From Acanthochromis polyacanthus (Eukaryota; Chordata; Actinopteri; Pomacentridae): 64,000 nt of DNA. The DNA lies in contig NC_067115.1 in NCBI RefSeq assembly GCF_021347895.1, forward strand, positions 6,720,064 through 6,784,063, given 5' to 3'. Below, piece by piece: positions 13,190-25,719 of this stretch (its first letter is position 1; every line of letters starts with the position of its first letter). A model generated the notes under the pieces. That model did no database searches and was not told where the DNA came from. It worked only from the letters and a program-made list of their open reading frames with translations. A program made the translations under genes and the position numbers.

Positions 13190-15511
13190 CATCTCCAGCT
13201 GTGTGGTAGAGATGATAGATTTGAATTACGTTGAGCTTTAGGTGTGGCCATGTGTGACTCATGCTTTACTGCAGCGTCTTTTTAAGTTGTGCATTGTCAG
13301 TTCTGCATCTCACGTGTTTTTCTTTTCTTAATCCTGCCTCTTCCTCTGTTCCTTCTCTTTATTTACTCACATGTACCTTTGTGTCTTGGCCGCACTCCAC
13401 GTTTGACGCCGCAATTACAGCATGAGCCTCTAAAATCACATTTTCGACATCCAAATTTAATGCAGGCGCAGTCTAATCTGTGTGCTTTCAGACCTGTTAC
13501 TTAGCTCATCATGCTGTGAGAGGAGAACAGAAAAAAAAATGAATTAAAAAAAAAAAAGCGGAAAAGACACATTGAAACAACAGACATATGCGCAGCCGCT
13601 GTGTGGGCTAAGCCGTCCTTTGGGTATGTGCCTGGGAGTGATCGGGAAGGCGGACGCTGTCACGCTCCACCGAGCAGCGTTTACTCACCACCAGGCCCGT
13701 AAACAAACCGGCCTCCCGGTCCCTCTGTCTTTCCACAAATCCCCAGTGAATCCCACACAAATAAGTCATTATTTCTCTTTAGTCTGAAGTTATGTGCTGT
13801 AAACTGTGTGTCTGGAGTCTTCTTGGAAACACCAAAAACATACAATCTGTGGCTAATATGTCAGGACAGTCTGAGAAACATTAATTTTACAGCAGTAAGG
13901 GCCTTTAGGTTCTCCTGAGAGCCCTCCTAATGTTCCCTTTAGCTTTTAATCCAAAAACAACACAATTCTCTCTCCATTTCTGGACCCTTCGATTTACAGT
14001 AAGTGGAGAAAATTCGCCTTTTCTGATGGAATTGAAATTTAAGGAGTAACAGTGCATTTAGGTTTGTGTCAAACTCAGTTGTGACTTATACTTGAGCTCA
14101 AACTGAGGGAATATTCAAAATCCCACGTCAAATATGTGAACATTTATGAAAGTCATAAATTACAAAAACTCATTTGAGATCTGTACTCCACTTTCTTTTA
14201 TTTTCTTTCTTTTTTTTTGACTGGTTGCATAATTTTTGCTAACAACCTGCATTCATAAAATCACACTAACTACATAAAATCTAAATTACTGATCAAATTA
14301 GAGTAAGTTTTGGAAATGAAACTGCCTCTTTTCATGAGCTGCAAATACTTGAGCCCCTTTTTGTGAACCGTCAAGCAGATAAGTACATTTTTTCACTGGA
14401 GACGACTGAAAACTGTGAAAAACACGGGATTAGTGGCAGCACTGCTTTTCGTAAACATATACTATGACTACATGAAGTAGGCATTTTTTGTCAGTTTATT
14501 GGTTTCGAAAGCTGTCAGAAACACAGTCATAATTCCAGTTTTGTCTTGTATGTTAAACCTCCCACCACTCAGGGCAGTAGAGCTGCTGCTGTCACTGTCA
14601 GAGGTAATAAAATCAAGAAGTCACTCCACACAGGTTTTTCGCCATGTGGTGTTTGTTTTCTGGATATATGGGACGTTTTCTTTGCCTGGATTTAGGATTT
14701 TTACTGAGAAAATGGATGTAATCTGTCTCATATTGGAGAACCTGCATAGAATGTGAGTAAATATGTTGTCATTTTGCATTTTTTGGGTATGAGAAGAGGT
14801 CACTGCTCAGACATTTAAATCTTAAGGCAGCAAATATGTCAGACCTCGAGCTACCTTGGGCTTATGTGTTGCTGTTGCATTTGAAAGCACAATATGCAAG
14901 ATTTTGAATTTAAATTGTGCGTAAATATCCCTGCAAACAGCTATCTGCTCTGTAAAGATATAATGGAAGACAACATCCTCATCAGAGAATGAATCTCACT
15001 ACCTCTGTGTGTTTTGTCGTCTGAGTTTCTTTCTTTCTATGTTTTTGCAGCTGGTTTTAGCCTTTCCTCTATTTTATTGCGTTTTTGTGCGTGTCCGTCC
15101 ATCCAGTTGAAACTGTTGGCCCTCCCCACACTTGGGACATCGAGAGCGACGTCTGTTAGCTTCTGTGTGCATTTCCTTTCTGCTTGTGAGTGAAAGTAAA
15201 GGAAGTGGTGAAGTGTTTGTTTCTGCCTGAGATGCTGCTGCTCCATCAACATTCAGAGGTTGTGGATGTTGCACAGGAAGCCTTTAAAGTTTGTTTCATG
15301 CCAGACACTGACTTTGTTCTCTGATTACTTTTGAGCGCATGTCTAGTGAGGTGAACTGTACCCGTGACGTAATCTGGAAACGAGTCCAACACATTAAAAA
15401 CTCACTTTAAGTGTATGTATGTGGCTTGAACAGACATAAACTTTTGGGCATTTATGAGGTGTAGTTCAGTCAGTTGGTCACAAGAAGGAACATGTGCAGC
15501 AGAGCGCTTAC
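13190..15511. other. Non-coding DNA with a small GC-richer block
   Basis: No gene recognised. A GC-richer, repeat-free block at about 13590-13745 stands out from its AT-rich surroundings. On the minus strand it contains a GGTG/GTGAGT that could pass for a splice donor, but I found no convincing acceptor or protein similarity. A-rich runs lie at 13531-13557 and a T run at about 14211-14218. Confidence 0.45.
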
Positions 15512-15900
15512 TGACTCTATGTGCAGCCATATCAGCCTAAATTAATTCTAGATCAACATAGAACGCTATGGTTTTCAGCCTATTTCATGACTCTAACCGC
15601 GTTATTTTCTGCTGACATGAAGAAAACAGACCATTAGCAAAACCACTGCACATGTTTATATGATTTCTGAAAATATATCAACTGGTGATCCGGCACAAGA
15701 ACTACTCAGGAATAAAACGTAGACAAGTTAGCTGCTGTTTTTAGACACTGTTTGCAGAGTTTACAAAAACCTCCGTTGACATCAGTTAGTGTAGATCGAC
15801 TGCAATGTAAATGCTCTGTTAAATAAGTTTGGGCTTGTTCAAAGTTATGAAAACCTGGGGGTGTTCACAGGCAGTTTGTTCCTCCTGCTGCCATAGATAT
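15512..15900 (+). repeat. Family Z dispersed repeat, copy 1
   Basis: Shares a series of blocks, in the same order and orientation, with 51600-51756 plus 52230-52480. Examples: TGACTCTA-TGCAGCC (15513), AGAACTACT and ACAAGTTAGCTGCTGTTT (15725), and TGTTCACA-GTA-GTT-GTTCCTCCTGCT (about 15861). No coding frame. The class of element is not known to me. Confidence 0.55.
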
Positions 15901-18344
15901 ATATTGAGATTATAAAGAGATATTGAGCACGGTGCACTTAAATTTCACTGTATGTTTATACAATGACAATTAAGAAACTCACTAATCTACAAAAAATAAT
16001 ACATTTTTCCTGATTGGATGTTTATTGGAGAGCTTTTCTCATTACAAAATTATCACCAGACATTGTCCAATCACCCTGGAGATTGCAAACTTCGTCAGAG
16101 AGCATACTGGTATCTTCTTGCTACATGACAAATCCAGCAGATATAAACATTTTCTGCAAACAGTTGCCAGATTACTTATATCTTTGCCTCCCGTCTTCAT
16201 GCTGCACTATAGGTAATCTCCTCCTGGCTTCTACATGAGAGTTTTATTGATCTTTTCTTCCAACTCTTGACTGAAAACTATGGCAACAATGTTTCCCTTA
16301 ATATGAGACTTTGACAGCTATTTACAGCAAGGACTTCAACAAAACAATAGAGTTTCACTTTGTTTGGACAAGTAACTTACAGAACTGTGCTTCTAGCAAA
16401 ATCATTCCAGCAGAGAGAGAAACAATACATAAGTGACTGTTGGTGCTGTGTAATGAGAGAGGCCTGCTTCTCTGTGCTGCTTTTTTTGCTAAACTTTCAT
16501 CAAACTTCTGATAAAATATTTGTTGAATTTCCCGGTGAAAGCAGCGATTAAAACTAAAACCTCCACGCTTTAGCCTTGACTTGTTGCTCTGTGCCTGAGC
16601 ATCAGCACTCCATGCTGCAGTGCCATTATCTCCTCCCAAACATCCGTGCATTTTGTGCTGCTGCTGCTGCTGGTGACATTACTGCAGCTGCCCTGCGACG
16701 TGATTGACGCGTTGATGTGAATGATGGTGATGGAGGTGAGAGAGCAGCTCTGCACGACGTTAGCCGAGGACTGAGGCAAGCAGATCACATTTTGTCTGGA
16801 CATTTGCGCAAGCTACGGGAGCAAATGTAATTTACACACCACACAGAGTGTAATAAGTAAGAGCAAGGAGGTAAAATGGAACTTTGGAATATCCGAAAAA
16901 GTTAGATTTGCAGGCTGGAGTCGGTGGAGATCCAGCTGATGCCCTCTGACTGCAGATTTTCAGTCTGAGGCTCAAGGATTCAATTGCTGGTCATGGTGTT
17001 TATATATTATCTGCTTCCTTTGAAGCCTCTTCCCCCATGTAGCAATTCAGATTGACAAGGGTGATTCTCGCAGCTATTGCGAGGCAGCCAAAGGTCTCTT
17101 TTCAGCAGCCACAGTCCCATCTCAGCCGCTGATCAGGTTCAGAATTGCACGGGACATATCTGTGGCACAAATTGAATCCCTGGCAATCTGTAAACCGCAG
17201 GCATGTGTCTGAGAGTGAAGATGAAAAAGGTGTTTTCAAGAGCAGAACACATTGGCTAGGAGAATCAGACGAGATGGCCGTTGCAGTTAATTGAGCATGT
17301 CTGATAAAACATAGACACAGTGGTGGAATGAGAAGCCAAATATAAAGCAGGAACATGTCGGTTGTGGTTTTTGATAAGCAGCTCCTCATCTGGATGTGGG
17401 GAAAAAAATCACAAGACTTAAGAAGGGACCTTGTGTTGCCCACTCATGCTCTTGAAATTGACATGGTGCATACCGATTGCTTTATGCTCAAAACTACCGA
17501 CAGCAGAGCCTTCCTCCCTTTGCTCTGCCTTTTGCAAAAGCCCACACACGTCCTGACCCAATGCTCCTTTAATGAATCCGTATCACACTGCTATTCATTA
17601 AGATCAATGTTTCTTCCTGCTCCCTTATGCAAATGCTGATGCTTGAAGGAAGGTACGATACAAACAATGCTTTTCAGAAGTTATGCTGAGATTCGTTTTC
17701 CCTCGTTTTGCTCTGATCTTTCTGGATGATGAAGTTCTCAGTGTTTCTTTGTGTGCTGAAAAAGTTCTCCAAATCCTGGTAATTCCTGTTGGTAGTGTTC
17801 GTAAGTTTTACATCCATTAACACATTTTGAAAACTTTGTGGTGACTCATAATTAAGATCTCAGAACCACGGCTGTAAACTCATCAAACAGGTGGCATTTA
17901 AAAGGCTTCTTTCGGCGTTTGTCTGGTGGACGCGCATTAATGCCACATTAGCACTGCAAATCAACGCAATGAGCGTTAATTGGAGATGTGGAAGTCAGAG
18001 TACACACTGCAATCCAAAGCAGACACTTAAAGCTAATCCTGTAATTAGGATGTTTGTCGATGGAAAGGTAACGCAGGAGGATGGTGGTGGTGCAGCTGTA
18101 ACGGATGCAGCTGAATGTCAGAGCTGCTCAGACGCAATCACCTGACAGCTTCCTCTTGGACTAGGTTTAGCGTCTCGCTGCAGGTAATATCAGCTCTGTA
18201 AGCTAATGCTGTCAGATGGACTGCAAAGGAGAATTGACGCTATAAACCCGAGGCTGTTTCTTCTTGCTTTTCGCTCTCACTTATTTACAGATATATCTCT
18301 GTGCTCAGAATGCCATATATTGTGTTTTAATGCCTCCATTCAGG
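15901..18344. other. Non-coding DNA, no gene recognised
   Basis: No supported feature apart from a short (CTG)n run at about 16655-16672. The section around 17.0-18.3 kb looks repeat-free and might include conserved non-coding sequence, but this cannot be judged from one genome. Confidence 0.45.
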
Positions 18345-18405
18345 CTGCAGCCACGGCCGGAGGCATTTTGTCTCTAGGTTGTCCGTCTCATTGTCATGCC
18401 TTACT
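18345..18405 (+). repeat. Fragment of a fish interspersed repeat
   Basis: The sequence GGAGGCATTTTGTC followed by GGTTGTCCGTCTCATT resembles, from memory, a repeat with 'GGAGGCATTATGTTTT' and 'GGTTGTCCGTCCGTCC' motifs that is common in fish genomes. There is no second copy in this window to confirm it. Confidence 0.35.
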
Positions 18406-19834
18406 TCACAGTGTATGAAGTGCGATGTTAATTAAGTCAAACACATCATGTTGCAGCATTTTTTGCTGCTGGATACAAGAAAGAAAACATGGTTCTCAAT
18501 TTCCCTGACTACTCTTAGAGGAGAAAAATTGCGTCTGTGTGACAGAATATCATTTACTCTAATTTAAGGCTGCTACATTAAACTGGTATTTTTCTTGTTA
18601 TTGTATTTACAAGACAGAATTTGTTGACTCCACGTGTGCACAGCAGAATGAGCAGAAAAACTGAAAAGGAAGATCTGGTTGCAAAAAGAAACAGCATCGG
18701 TTTTATGGAAATGTTTCAGCTACAGAATGCATGATGTCGACCAACAACAACTGCTCAGACGGCAGTTTCTTGCAGTTTTTGTAGAGTGCAAAATCAGCTC
18801 TGAAGGCCAAACAAAATAAAACAAAAACTATTCTGGATGCGTCTGACAGTGTTACACCAAATGAGAAAGGTTCCAAACAGCAGAGAGAATCACTGATGTG
18901 ATACTTTTCACCTCGTCAAAGACAATTAGCAAAGCTACCAAAGAGAGTTTTAAAATCATGATCAGGTCCAACTACCTATTTTTCTCCAGTGTTGTTTCCC
19001 AGAGCTGTAAGAAAAATGCAAAGCACAAGCTGAAAATGAGCTATCACGGTGGAATATTCTGCAGCTACAACTGACTTGTGTTCCAGTCGGACAGCAGAGC
19101 TCGCCATAAGTCTGACTTTACACTTTATTAATGAGGAGTTAAAACAGAAAAATTGCTGTTTGCAAACAGGATTTTCTTTCTGGCTGCTGATAGAAGTGAG
19201 AGCAGCTTAGCAGGGATGACAGAAGTGTTGGCTGCTTGCTCTGTGACAGACGATGTGGTGAAGATGGTGAAGAGCTCTGGCCAGTTTAGACCAGTGATAT
19301 ATTTGCTATACTCTTTCTTTAGATTGTAGAAGAAGAAAAAAATCACAATGTTAGTTTTTGTAATATTGTACACCGCTACTCCACTTTGGAATTTGGCCAT
19401 CTTTGTCTTTTGGAACTTAACATGATGAGCAACAAGTGGATCTGACTGAGAGCCCAAGGACACACCCACCCAATAGAAAACTGTCAGTCATAAAGTATGC
19501 TCACCTTAAAACACGCTCTGCTTTATCATCTAGTTTACTCTAAATGACAGCATAATATACAAAATGAACACCATGTTGTATTGAAGGGGACTTAAAACTA
19601 GCAACAAGATCATAAACTTATTGGGAACATGTTTGCTGAGGTAAAAATAAAGTGAGAAGTTGGCCCATATTCTTAAAAACTTCTATACAGTCTCACTTAT
19701 ATTTACAGCCAGACTAATCATCCCCTGCTGGCTGCAGAGAATGCAGGTATCGGGCTTCACTGTTCAGTCCTTTAAGTTTGTTTGTGCTCTAATTCAAGAA
19801 TTAAATGAAAAGGTCAATTTCACTGTTGCATCAC
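18406..19834. other. Non-coding DNA, nothing recognised
   Basis: AT-rich sequence with no supported gene, RNA or repeat. Confidence 0.45.
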
Positions 19835-20545
19835 ATTTAGGGATAGAACTATAATCGGCTGGGCCGATTATCATATGTGGTATTGATTTTTGGCCTTTCT
19901 TGATTATCAAAAACTGGCATCAGTATCAGCCCTAAAAAAGTGACTTTTTTGTGTTTTGCAAAAACATTTCTGGCCTTTTTTTCAACCCCATAACTCAGGA
20001 ACAGATGGGGGGTTTTCACCGTATTTCACATATTAACTCACATATTTAATTCCTTCACTACACATTTAAATCTGGACAGACAAGGATGTAAACTGCAGTG
20101 TCTCAGGTTGGCGCTGTGCAACCCCATGGCGGTACTTACAAGTCTACAGTTCTACAATTTCATTTAGCAGATGCTTTTATTCAAAGCGACGTACATCTGA
20201 GGGAAGATACAACACAGGCAAGGATCTAGTCAGGAGAAAACAACCGAGATAAGTGCCATAACCTTACTTTTACAGAGAGGTGGTCTGCACTGAAATGCCG
20301 CCAATTAGCACGTCCTCTTTATGATATGTTCTGGAGCTTTTTATAAACCAAAAGCTGCAGCTTTAAGTAGTTATTTCTTGTATGTCCTCTGGATTGGAAC
20401 ACATTTTGTGACAGGTTTCAGAGAAATATGATGAATCTGGACGGACCCTTGTGAGATTTATTAGAAGCCTGAAATTGCACTGATAATGTAAACTAATTGA
20501 ACATGCTGTTCCCATCATGCTTTGGGTGATACAGATAGAATGTTG
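19835..20545 (+). repeat. Composite of two fish interspersed repeats
   Basis: The left part (about 19840-20130) contains ATAATCGGCTGGGCCGATTA and TATTGATTTTTGGC, the 'iterated GCCGAT' pattern of a repeat frequent in fish. At about 20155-20230 it gives way to TTTCATTTAGCAGATGCTTT then ATTCAAAGCGACGTACAT, another widespread fish repeat motif. At about 20290-20545 non-coding sequence resumes that I take to be the rest of the outer element. Nesting of the second repeat in the first is inferred from memory of the outer repeat. Confidence 0.45.
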
Positions 20546-21017
20546 CCATGGTGTCCCCTTTCCATCCTACATACTAATTAAAAACAGGTCTTCAGTTTGT
20601 AGTGCGTTCTTCCACCATGCTCAAACAGAAAAAAGAAAACATCAGAAAAAATAAGTAGTTCATAGCGGTTGTACAAACAGAGAAGCTGCTGATAAATTTA
20701 GTACAGAATTTCTGTCTGGAAAGCTCCGTATTAATGTAAGCAAGTTCTAAGCATAAAGTCTGGTCATGCTGGATAATATGAACTAAAAAAGTTGTATGCA
20801 AACTAAGAAAAAACAAAAACACTAGAGTTTTCACAACACATTGCAGTACAAAAAGGAGCTCAAGGCTGAAAAACTTTGTTAAACAGATTGAGCACAAAAC
20901 CATGAAAACCTAACATCACATCTGTAGAAAAACATTTTGCCATTTCTTTGTTCTTTCTTTATTTCTATGGGATCATTCTTAACAGAGTTTCAAGATAATT
21001 TAGAAGTCAGACATTAA
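20546..21017. other. Non-coding DNA up to the family X element
   Basis: AT-rich sequence, nothing recognised. It ends at the TTAA at 21014-21017. Confidence 0.45.
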
Positions 21018-22345
21018 CCCTCTGTGGGCTCATTTTTCACAGCGATATAAAGTCTGCAACTATGGAAACAGAAGAACCATGAAGAAGGAGAGAGAACTCA
21101 GAGATGTCTTCTGTGCACAATGACAGAATGATGGAAATATTTTTTTTAAACAAACAACAACAAGAAACAAGTTGAATTTATTTATTTTTACAAAAAAAAG
21201 TCAAAAAATAGAATCAACATGTCCAGTAGGTTTAATCTAGCCTAGCCGCGCTAGACAACCCACGGCAACGAATTTAATTCTCTGCCAGGGAGGGTCTAGT
21301 TACCCTCGGTAAGCCTCGAGGCTGGATGCTCCTAAAACTGGCCAGACGAATCACCATGAAGTGTAGAGTCAGAAGGCGGGCGTAACGAAGTGACGACAGA
21401 GGCGCGACGATTCTGACAGAAACAACCGGAAACAACCATAGAAACAAGGATAGACAAGAAGATGGCTGCGCACAATAAACAGTGATCTTTCGTTGAGCTC
21501 CATTAGCACCGACTCTGAATAATCTTTCTGTTAACATGTCTGTAATATACTTGAGCTTCATCCATTGACTGTATAAATAAGGCTTCACCGAACTACCGCA
21601 TCCTCTGATTTCTGGCGCTGTAGTAACTACGTCAGCCTATTCATTGCGCTGATTGGTTGTATACCTACCCAATTGCTGCAGAGTGATTTGAAAGACAACC
21701 TTTTAGCCCGCCTCCCTCCCCGTCGAGAGTTCCTAGACCTTTGCGTCTTCAGACCTGGGTCTAGAGCGGCTCGGCTAGGTTTTATCAACATTGGGGCAAA
21801 AAAGGAGACTCTACATGCAATAGATGCATTTTTACATCCTTTACAAACATCATAGTCTAGTAAGATGTTCCACCTTACTGAATGTATTTTCCAACACCTT
21901 TCTCCTGTGCATACTGTTTTTGAGCCATTCTGTGATTGTTTAATTGGCCCAGAATGTTTGATTTTCCTCTGCTCTGTGGATACACTGCCTGCAGTTAACC
22001 TGAAAACTCTGAATTTTTCAGTTGTTTACAGCTGCGTCATTAATGGTTTCTCAGTGCACAGTTTTTACTTCAGACAGAATCTGGCTCTTAATCTGTTTGG
22101 GGATTTTTGCATGCCCACATGTTGAAGAAAATGATTTTGACGACACAATTTAAACCCTTTGATTTGATTATTTTCCCTAATGGAACTCATCACATGGTGC
22201 GTCTATGGACTGTCAGCAGCTAGAAAACCAGACAGTTCTTTCTGCTTTTACAGTTTCTATCTATGATAAATGGTGTAAATTTAGCAATTCTTTTAAAGGA
22301 AACTTGCCTTTTAAAGCTGCTGTTGGGTTTTTAGGTTCAGAGTGT
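21018..22345 (-). mobile_element. Family X, copy 2, minus strand, interrupted by a MITE
   Basis: The right terminus in element orientation is CCCTCTGTGGGCTC next to TTAA at 21014-21017. Read on the minus strand, several blocks match the 12.17-13.19 kb copy in the same order. They include the ACACCATTTATC block near 22265, the TCAGAGTTTTCAGG and CAGGCAGTGTATCCACAGAG blocks near 21950-22020, the GTTGGAAAATACATTCAG block near 21890, and the CTGAGTTCTC/CATGGTTCTTC blocks near 21080-21110. The far end near 22345 is decayed and its TTAA is not clear. A 542-bp element sits inside at 21237-21778. Confidence 0.5.
21237..21778. mobile_element. Nested MITE with 20-bp CTAGCC inverted repeats (542 bp)
   Basis: The left end CTAGCCTAGCCGCGCTAGAC (21237-21256) matches the inverted right end (21759-21778) at 18 of 20 positions. 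The flanks GTTTAAT and GTTTTAT look like a 7-bp target duplication with one mismatch, perhaps part of an 8-bp one. The interior is GC-richer than the surroundings and has no transposase frame. It interrupts the family X copy on the minus strand, so it is younger than that copy. Superfamily not assigned. Confidence 0.55.
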
Positions 22346-23520
22346 TTATTTAAAACATGTCAGGAAAGTGCTGAGGTTCAAAAGCATCCATCTACTGACC
22401 TCTCTTTTGTTTTCTGCAGTCTGTTGATGACAGTTTTTCATTAGAGTGGTTTTGAAGCCACATGTGTTAACAAACAGTGAAGAAGCATTCGAGTGATTTG
22501 CGTTGCAGCCCCATTAACCTTGTCTAAATCTTCTCGCTTTGATGGCGACAACGACGCTGCGTCTTCACAGAACGATGCTTCACGACTCGTCCTGTTGCTC
22601 AGTTTTCTTTTACTTTTACGGCTGAAGATAACTGATGAGCTCTCGAGGCTGAATAACGGCGACAATAATGAGGATTTATGAAGTCGAATGCGGTGGAATC
22701 CAAGTTAAACTGCACCTCAGCAGAGCCATTTTCACAAATGAGACTCGCATGTCGTCGGCAGGTGGGGAGTCATGCATTATGAATCGCTGAGAGCAAAAAA
22801 ATGGCGAATCAAACTGCCCTACATTCCTGTTGACTTCTGCCAGCTTTGTTGTGTCGTTAGCGATGCCCTGCAAGACGTGTTTTATGAGGCAGGAATAGTT
22901 TCCTAGAAGAAGAAATCAGTTCCTGGTGTTTGGCAGGCCCCATCTGTGAACATCGTCATCCTTGAAAAGACACACCGGGGACCAATGAAGACATCTGGAG
23001 ATACGGTACCTGCCACATCTGCTGATGTCTAAACACATTTACCTCAGCCGTGTCATTAGCATGTGGATTAGCATGTACCCCGCGGATGACGCTTTGATCG
23101 GCCCGGCTCCCCGTGTCACTGCTCCTGAAGCCAGCATCCAGCCATCACAGCCCATTAGACAGCAGCAAACTGAGGCTGTTGACTCTGCAGCTCGAGTGCA
23201 GCGCATCATATTTAGAAAATATCCAGATGCTATTAACAGCTCAGAGACGTGCAGAGAGTGCGGCTTCACAAGTTAGTGCACACTTGGAGAAAGCAGCCGC
23301 TGAAAGTTGTTTTTAAAACGTGAATCATCTGTTCAGCAAGAAACACATTCATTTATAGCAGCGTGACATTTATTTATGGTAATGAATGTTATTTGGTTTG
23401 TGCAGTGCAGCTCATACAGCAATTCCGAGTGCTTTACATTGATGAAGAAAACAAAAATGTAAAAATGCACTGATAAAACACAAGTCAATAAAGATACAAC
23501 TTCACCTCCTAAAGTCTTAA
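22346..23520. other. Repeat-free non-coding DNA
   Basis: Moderately GC-rich sequence with no recognised repeat. No exon structure is convincing. It is a candidate for conserved non-coding sequence by exclusion only. Confidence 0.4.
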
Positions 23521-24560
23521 TTCTTCACTGTGGAGCATGCAAGAGAGCGAGCAGACTAAAATAACAACATATCATATCAACAGTCAGGAGCTGTTCAATT
23601 AGGAGTTCTGAAATCTTAAAAATAATTATATAATGAATGGAGAGCCAGTGAAGAGTCTTTCAAAGCAGAGTAATGTGCTCTTTTTGTTTAGTTTTGTTCT
23701 AATATCAGTAAATTCCCCTAAAATTGCATAAAAATCACCAGAATGCAAACCTACAATGATCAGTTTTGAGATTTTGCTTGACATTATGGTCCGAATGAGA
23801 AGCTCTGGAAGGTTATTCTAAAGACAAGATGTGAAAGCAAAGAAAGCCCTCCAGGAAACATTTTTCTATTGAGAGATTTGAAATCGAGAATTTGAAAAGA
23901 AACAGGGAACCAATGAAGAGTCTTTAAAGGTTGATTAATATGTCTCTAATTTGTTAAATGGTCTTTGAAAGGCCAAAAAAATAAGCAATACAATAATCAA
24001 ATTAAATAAAGCGATGCCCACGTCTATAATAAAAGTAGTGAATAAGTCTGATACCAGTATATTTCCCTGAAAATACACAAACACTACAAAAAGACAGGCC
24101 TGAAATGATCACTTTGAAGGTTGTCTTTGACACCATCTACCCAATCCGAAGCTTTGAAGGGTATTCAAGAGTTAAGGGTTGATGTTACAGAATGCAGCAC
24201 CTTCAAATGTCTTTTCTACTCAGAGGAGCACTAAGGAGACCAGAATTAGAGGATCTTAGAAGAAGGTGCATATCAAATGAACAAATTGGATAAACAGTCG
24301 GGAGCTGGTCGATTAAGAGATTTAAAATCTTTAAACTAATTCTAAAATGACAAGGAACTGAGAAATCAGAGTAATGCCTCCCCACATTTGCTGCATTTTC
24401 AATCATTTGCATTTCCTTGAGAGGCTAGAAAAGTGAGCATTACAATAATCAGGTCTGCTAGAAATAAAAGCGTGAGTAAGTGTTTTCGATGTCTTCCTCA
24501 GACAGGAAAGGCTGCCCTCAGGAAATATTTATGAGATGGTGAAATGCATTTCCAGTAAAT
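23521..24560 (+). repeat. Three degenerate copies of one dispersed repeat in tandem
   Basis: The phrase AGCCAGTGAAGAGTCTTT (23642) recurs as AACCAATGAAGAGTCTTTAA (23908). The block CAGT-AGGAGCTG-TC-ATTA at 23581 recurs at about 24295 followed by a similar AAATCTT stretch. The last copy continues with GAGGCTAGAAAAGTGAGCATT ACAATAATCAGGTCTGCTAG, which I recognise from memory as part of a common fish repeat. No open frame spans it. Confidence 0.5.
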
Positions 24561-24639
24561 TTTTCTCACCTGGGATTCAAAGACCAGTTCACAATCAAAG
24601 ATGACGCTGAGGTTTTCGGCTTCATGCTGGACTTTATAC

Positions 24640-24900
24640 TGAAGGGAAAATTTAGCCCACAGTGAGGAAAAATATGACAGAGTAAAAACATAGATAGTTA
24701 CTTTATTCATCCCCTTGGGGAGATTCAAGGTGTCCAGTAGCTCATACATCCTAATTTCAGGAAAAATAAGGAAACTAATGTCCAACAAAACAAAGCAAAA
24801 CGTTCTGGCAGAAGAAATTCGGTGCAAAATTGTGCTGGTATTTACAATAAAAACAGAATGTTAAAAACTCTTAGTACGGGGAAAAAAGAAATAATAACAA
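24640..24900 (+). repeat. Family V repeat, copy 1 (CTTTATTCATCCCCTTGGGG)
   Basis: Contains ACTTTATTCATCCCCTTGGG at about 24701, AGTAGCTCA, and GTGCTGGTATTTACAATAA further on. The same blocks occur in the same order at 28738-28890. A leading TAGCCCACAGTGAGGAAAAA block at about 24654 recurs near 26343 and 63230. The CTTTATT-ATCC-TTGGGG motif is widespread in fish genomes. Confidence 0.6.
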
Positions 24901-25719
24901 GCATACAGCAGGGATGCTTGAGTGCAGTGGATCAGGATTATTGGACTTCACTGCACAGTGGAGTCATTTGGCAGCCAACAGTCCAGGTCAGCTACTGCCC
25001 TTGACTCAGGTGTTGTGGTGCCCGATGGTTGTGGGCTAGTATCTGCTTTCTGCAACACCTGGAAACTTTGGAACTACAGCAATAACGTTGTTGCAAATCC
25101 TTATGCAAATTCTCAAACAAGTGGGAAAATCAACAGAAAAGATGTTGCTTTGTTTTGGTTAATAAGTCAGTTTTGCATCAGTTCTTTGTTTTTTCAGCCA
25201 AGCGGTTCCTTCCTCTGCTGCAGTTTATTGTGGAAAGTCTCCCGTTGTGTCGGCAGCACACAGACTTGTTTGTTTTCGTCTTTGCAAGTGTGACCAAAGT
25301 TTAGGCTCAAAATCTGTTTTTTTTTTAGTACATATGTCTCCATGATGCGCTTCTGTACTCCACCTTTGTTCACTACGTTTTGTTTTATTTGCTTGTTAAT
25401 GGAGGAAGAACACGGTACAAACCCTAAACCCACCGATCACTGGCGTGTTGTAAAGAATTTGGACATCGTGACGTTATAAATGTCATGTTGCAAGTAGGGA
25501 TGGGAATTTCGACTAATTTCCCCATTTTCAAAAAGTTTTTGAAGGAAATGTAACTTAAACCAGATTCCAGTGATGGAAGAGAGCACATCAGTCTCATGTT
25601 TTTGTCATTGTTTAATTTGGTTTTTACTCCCTTCCTGGTTCGCTTTAGGCACCAAAGCTACCAAAACTCATGTTTGTTCAACACTTTTACATCCTAGAAA
25701 CCTGGATATGGTTCAGCAC
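24901..25719. other. Non-coding DNA, nothing recognised
   Basis: No supported gene or repeat; short T run at about 25317-25328. Confidence 0.45.

Noticed and set aside
13590..13745. Possible exon on the minus strand with a GTGAGT donor
   Set aside because: No acceptor with a proper pyrimidine tract and no recognisable peptide; only the GC content stands out.
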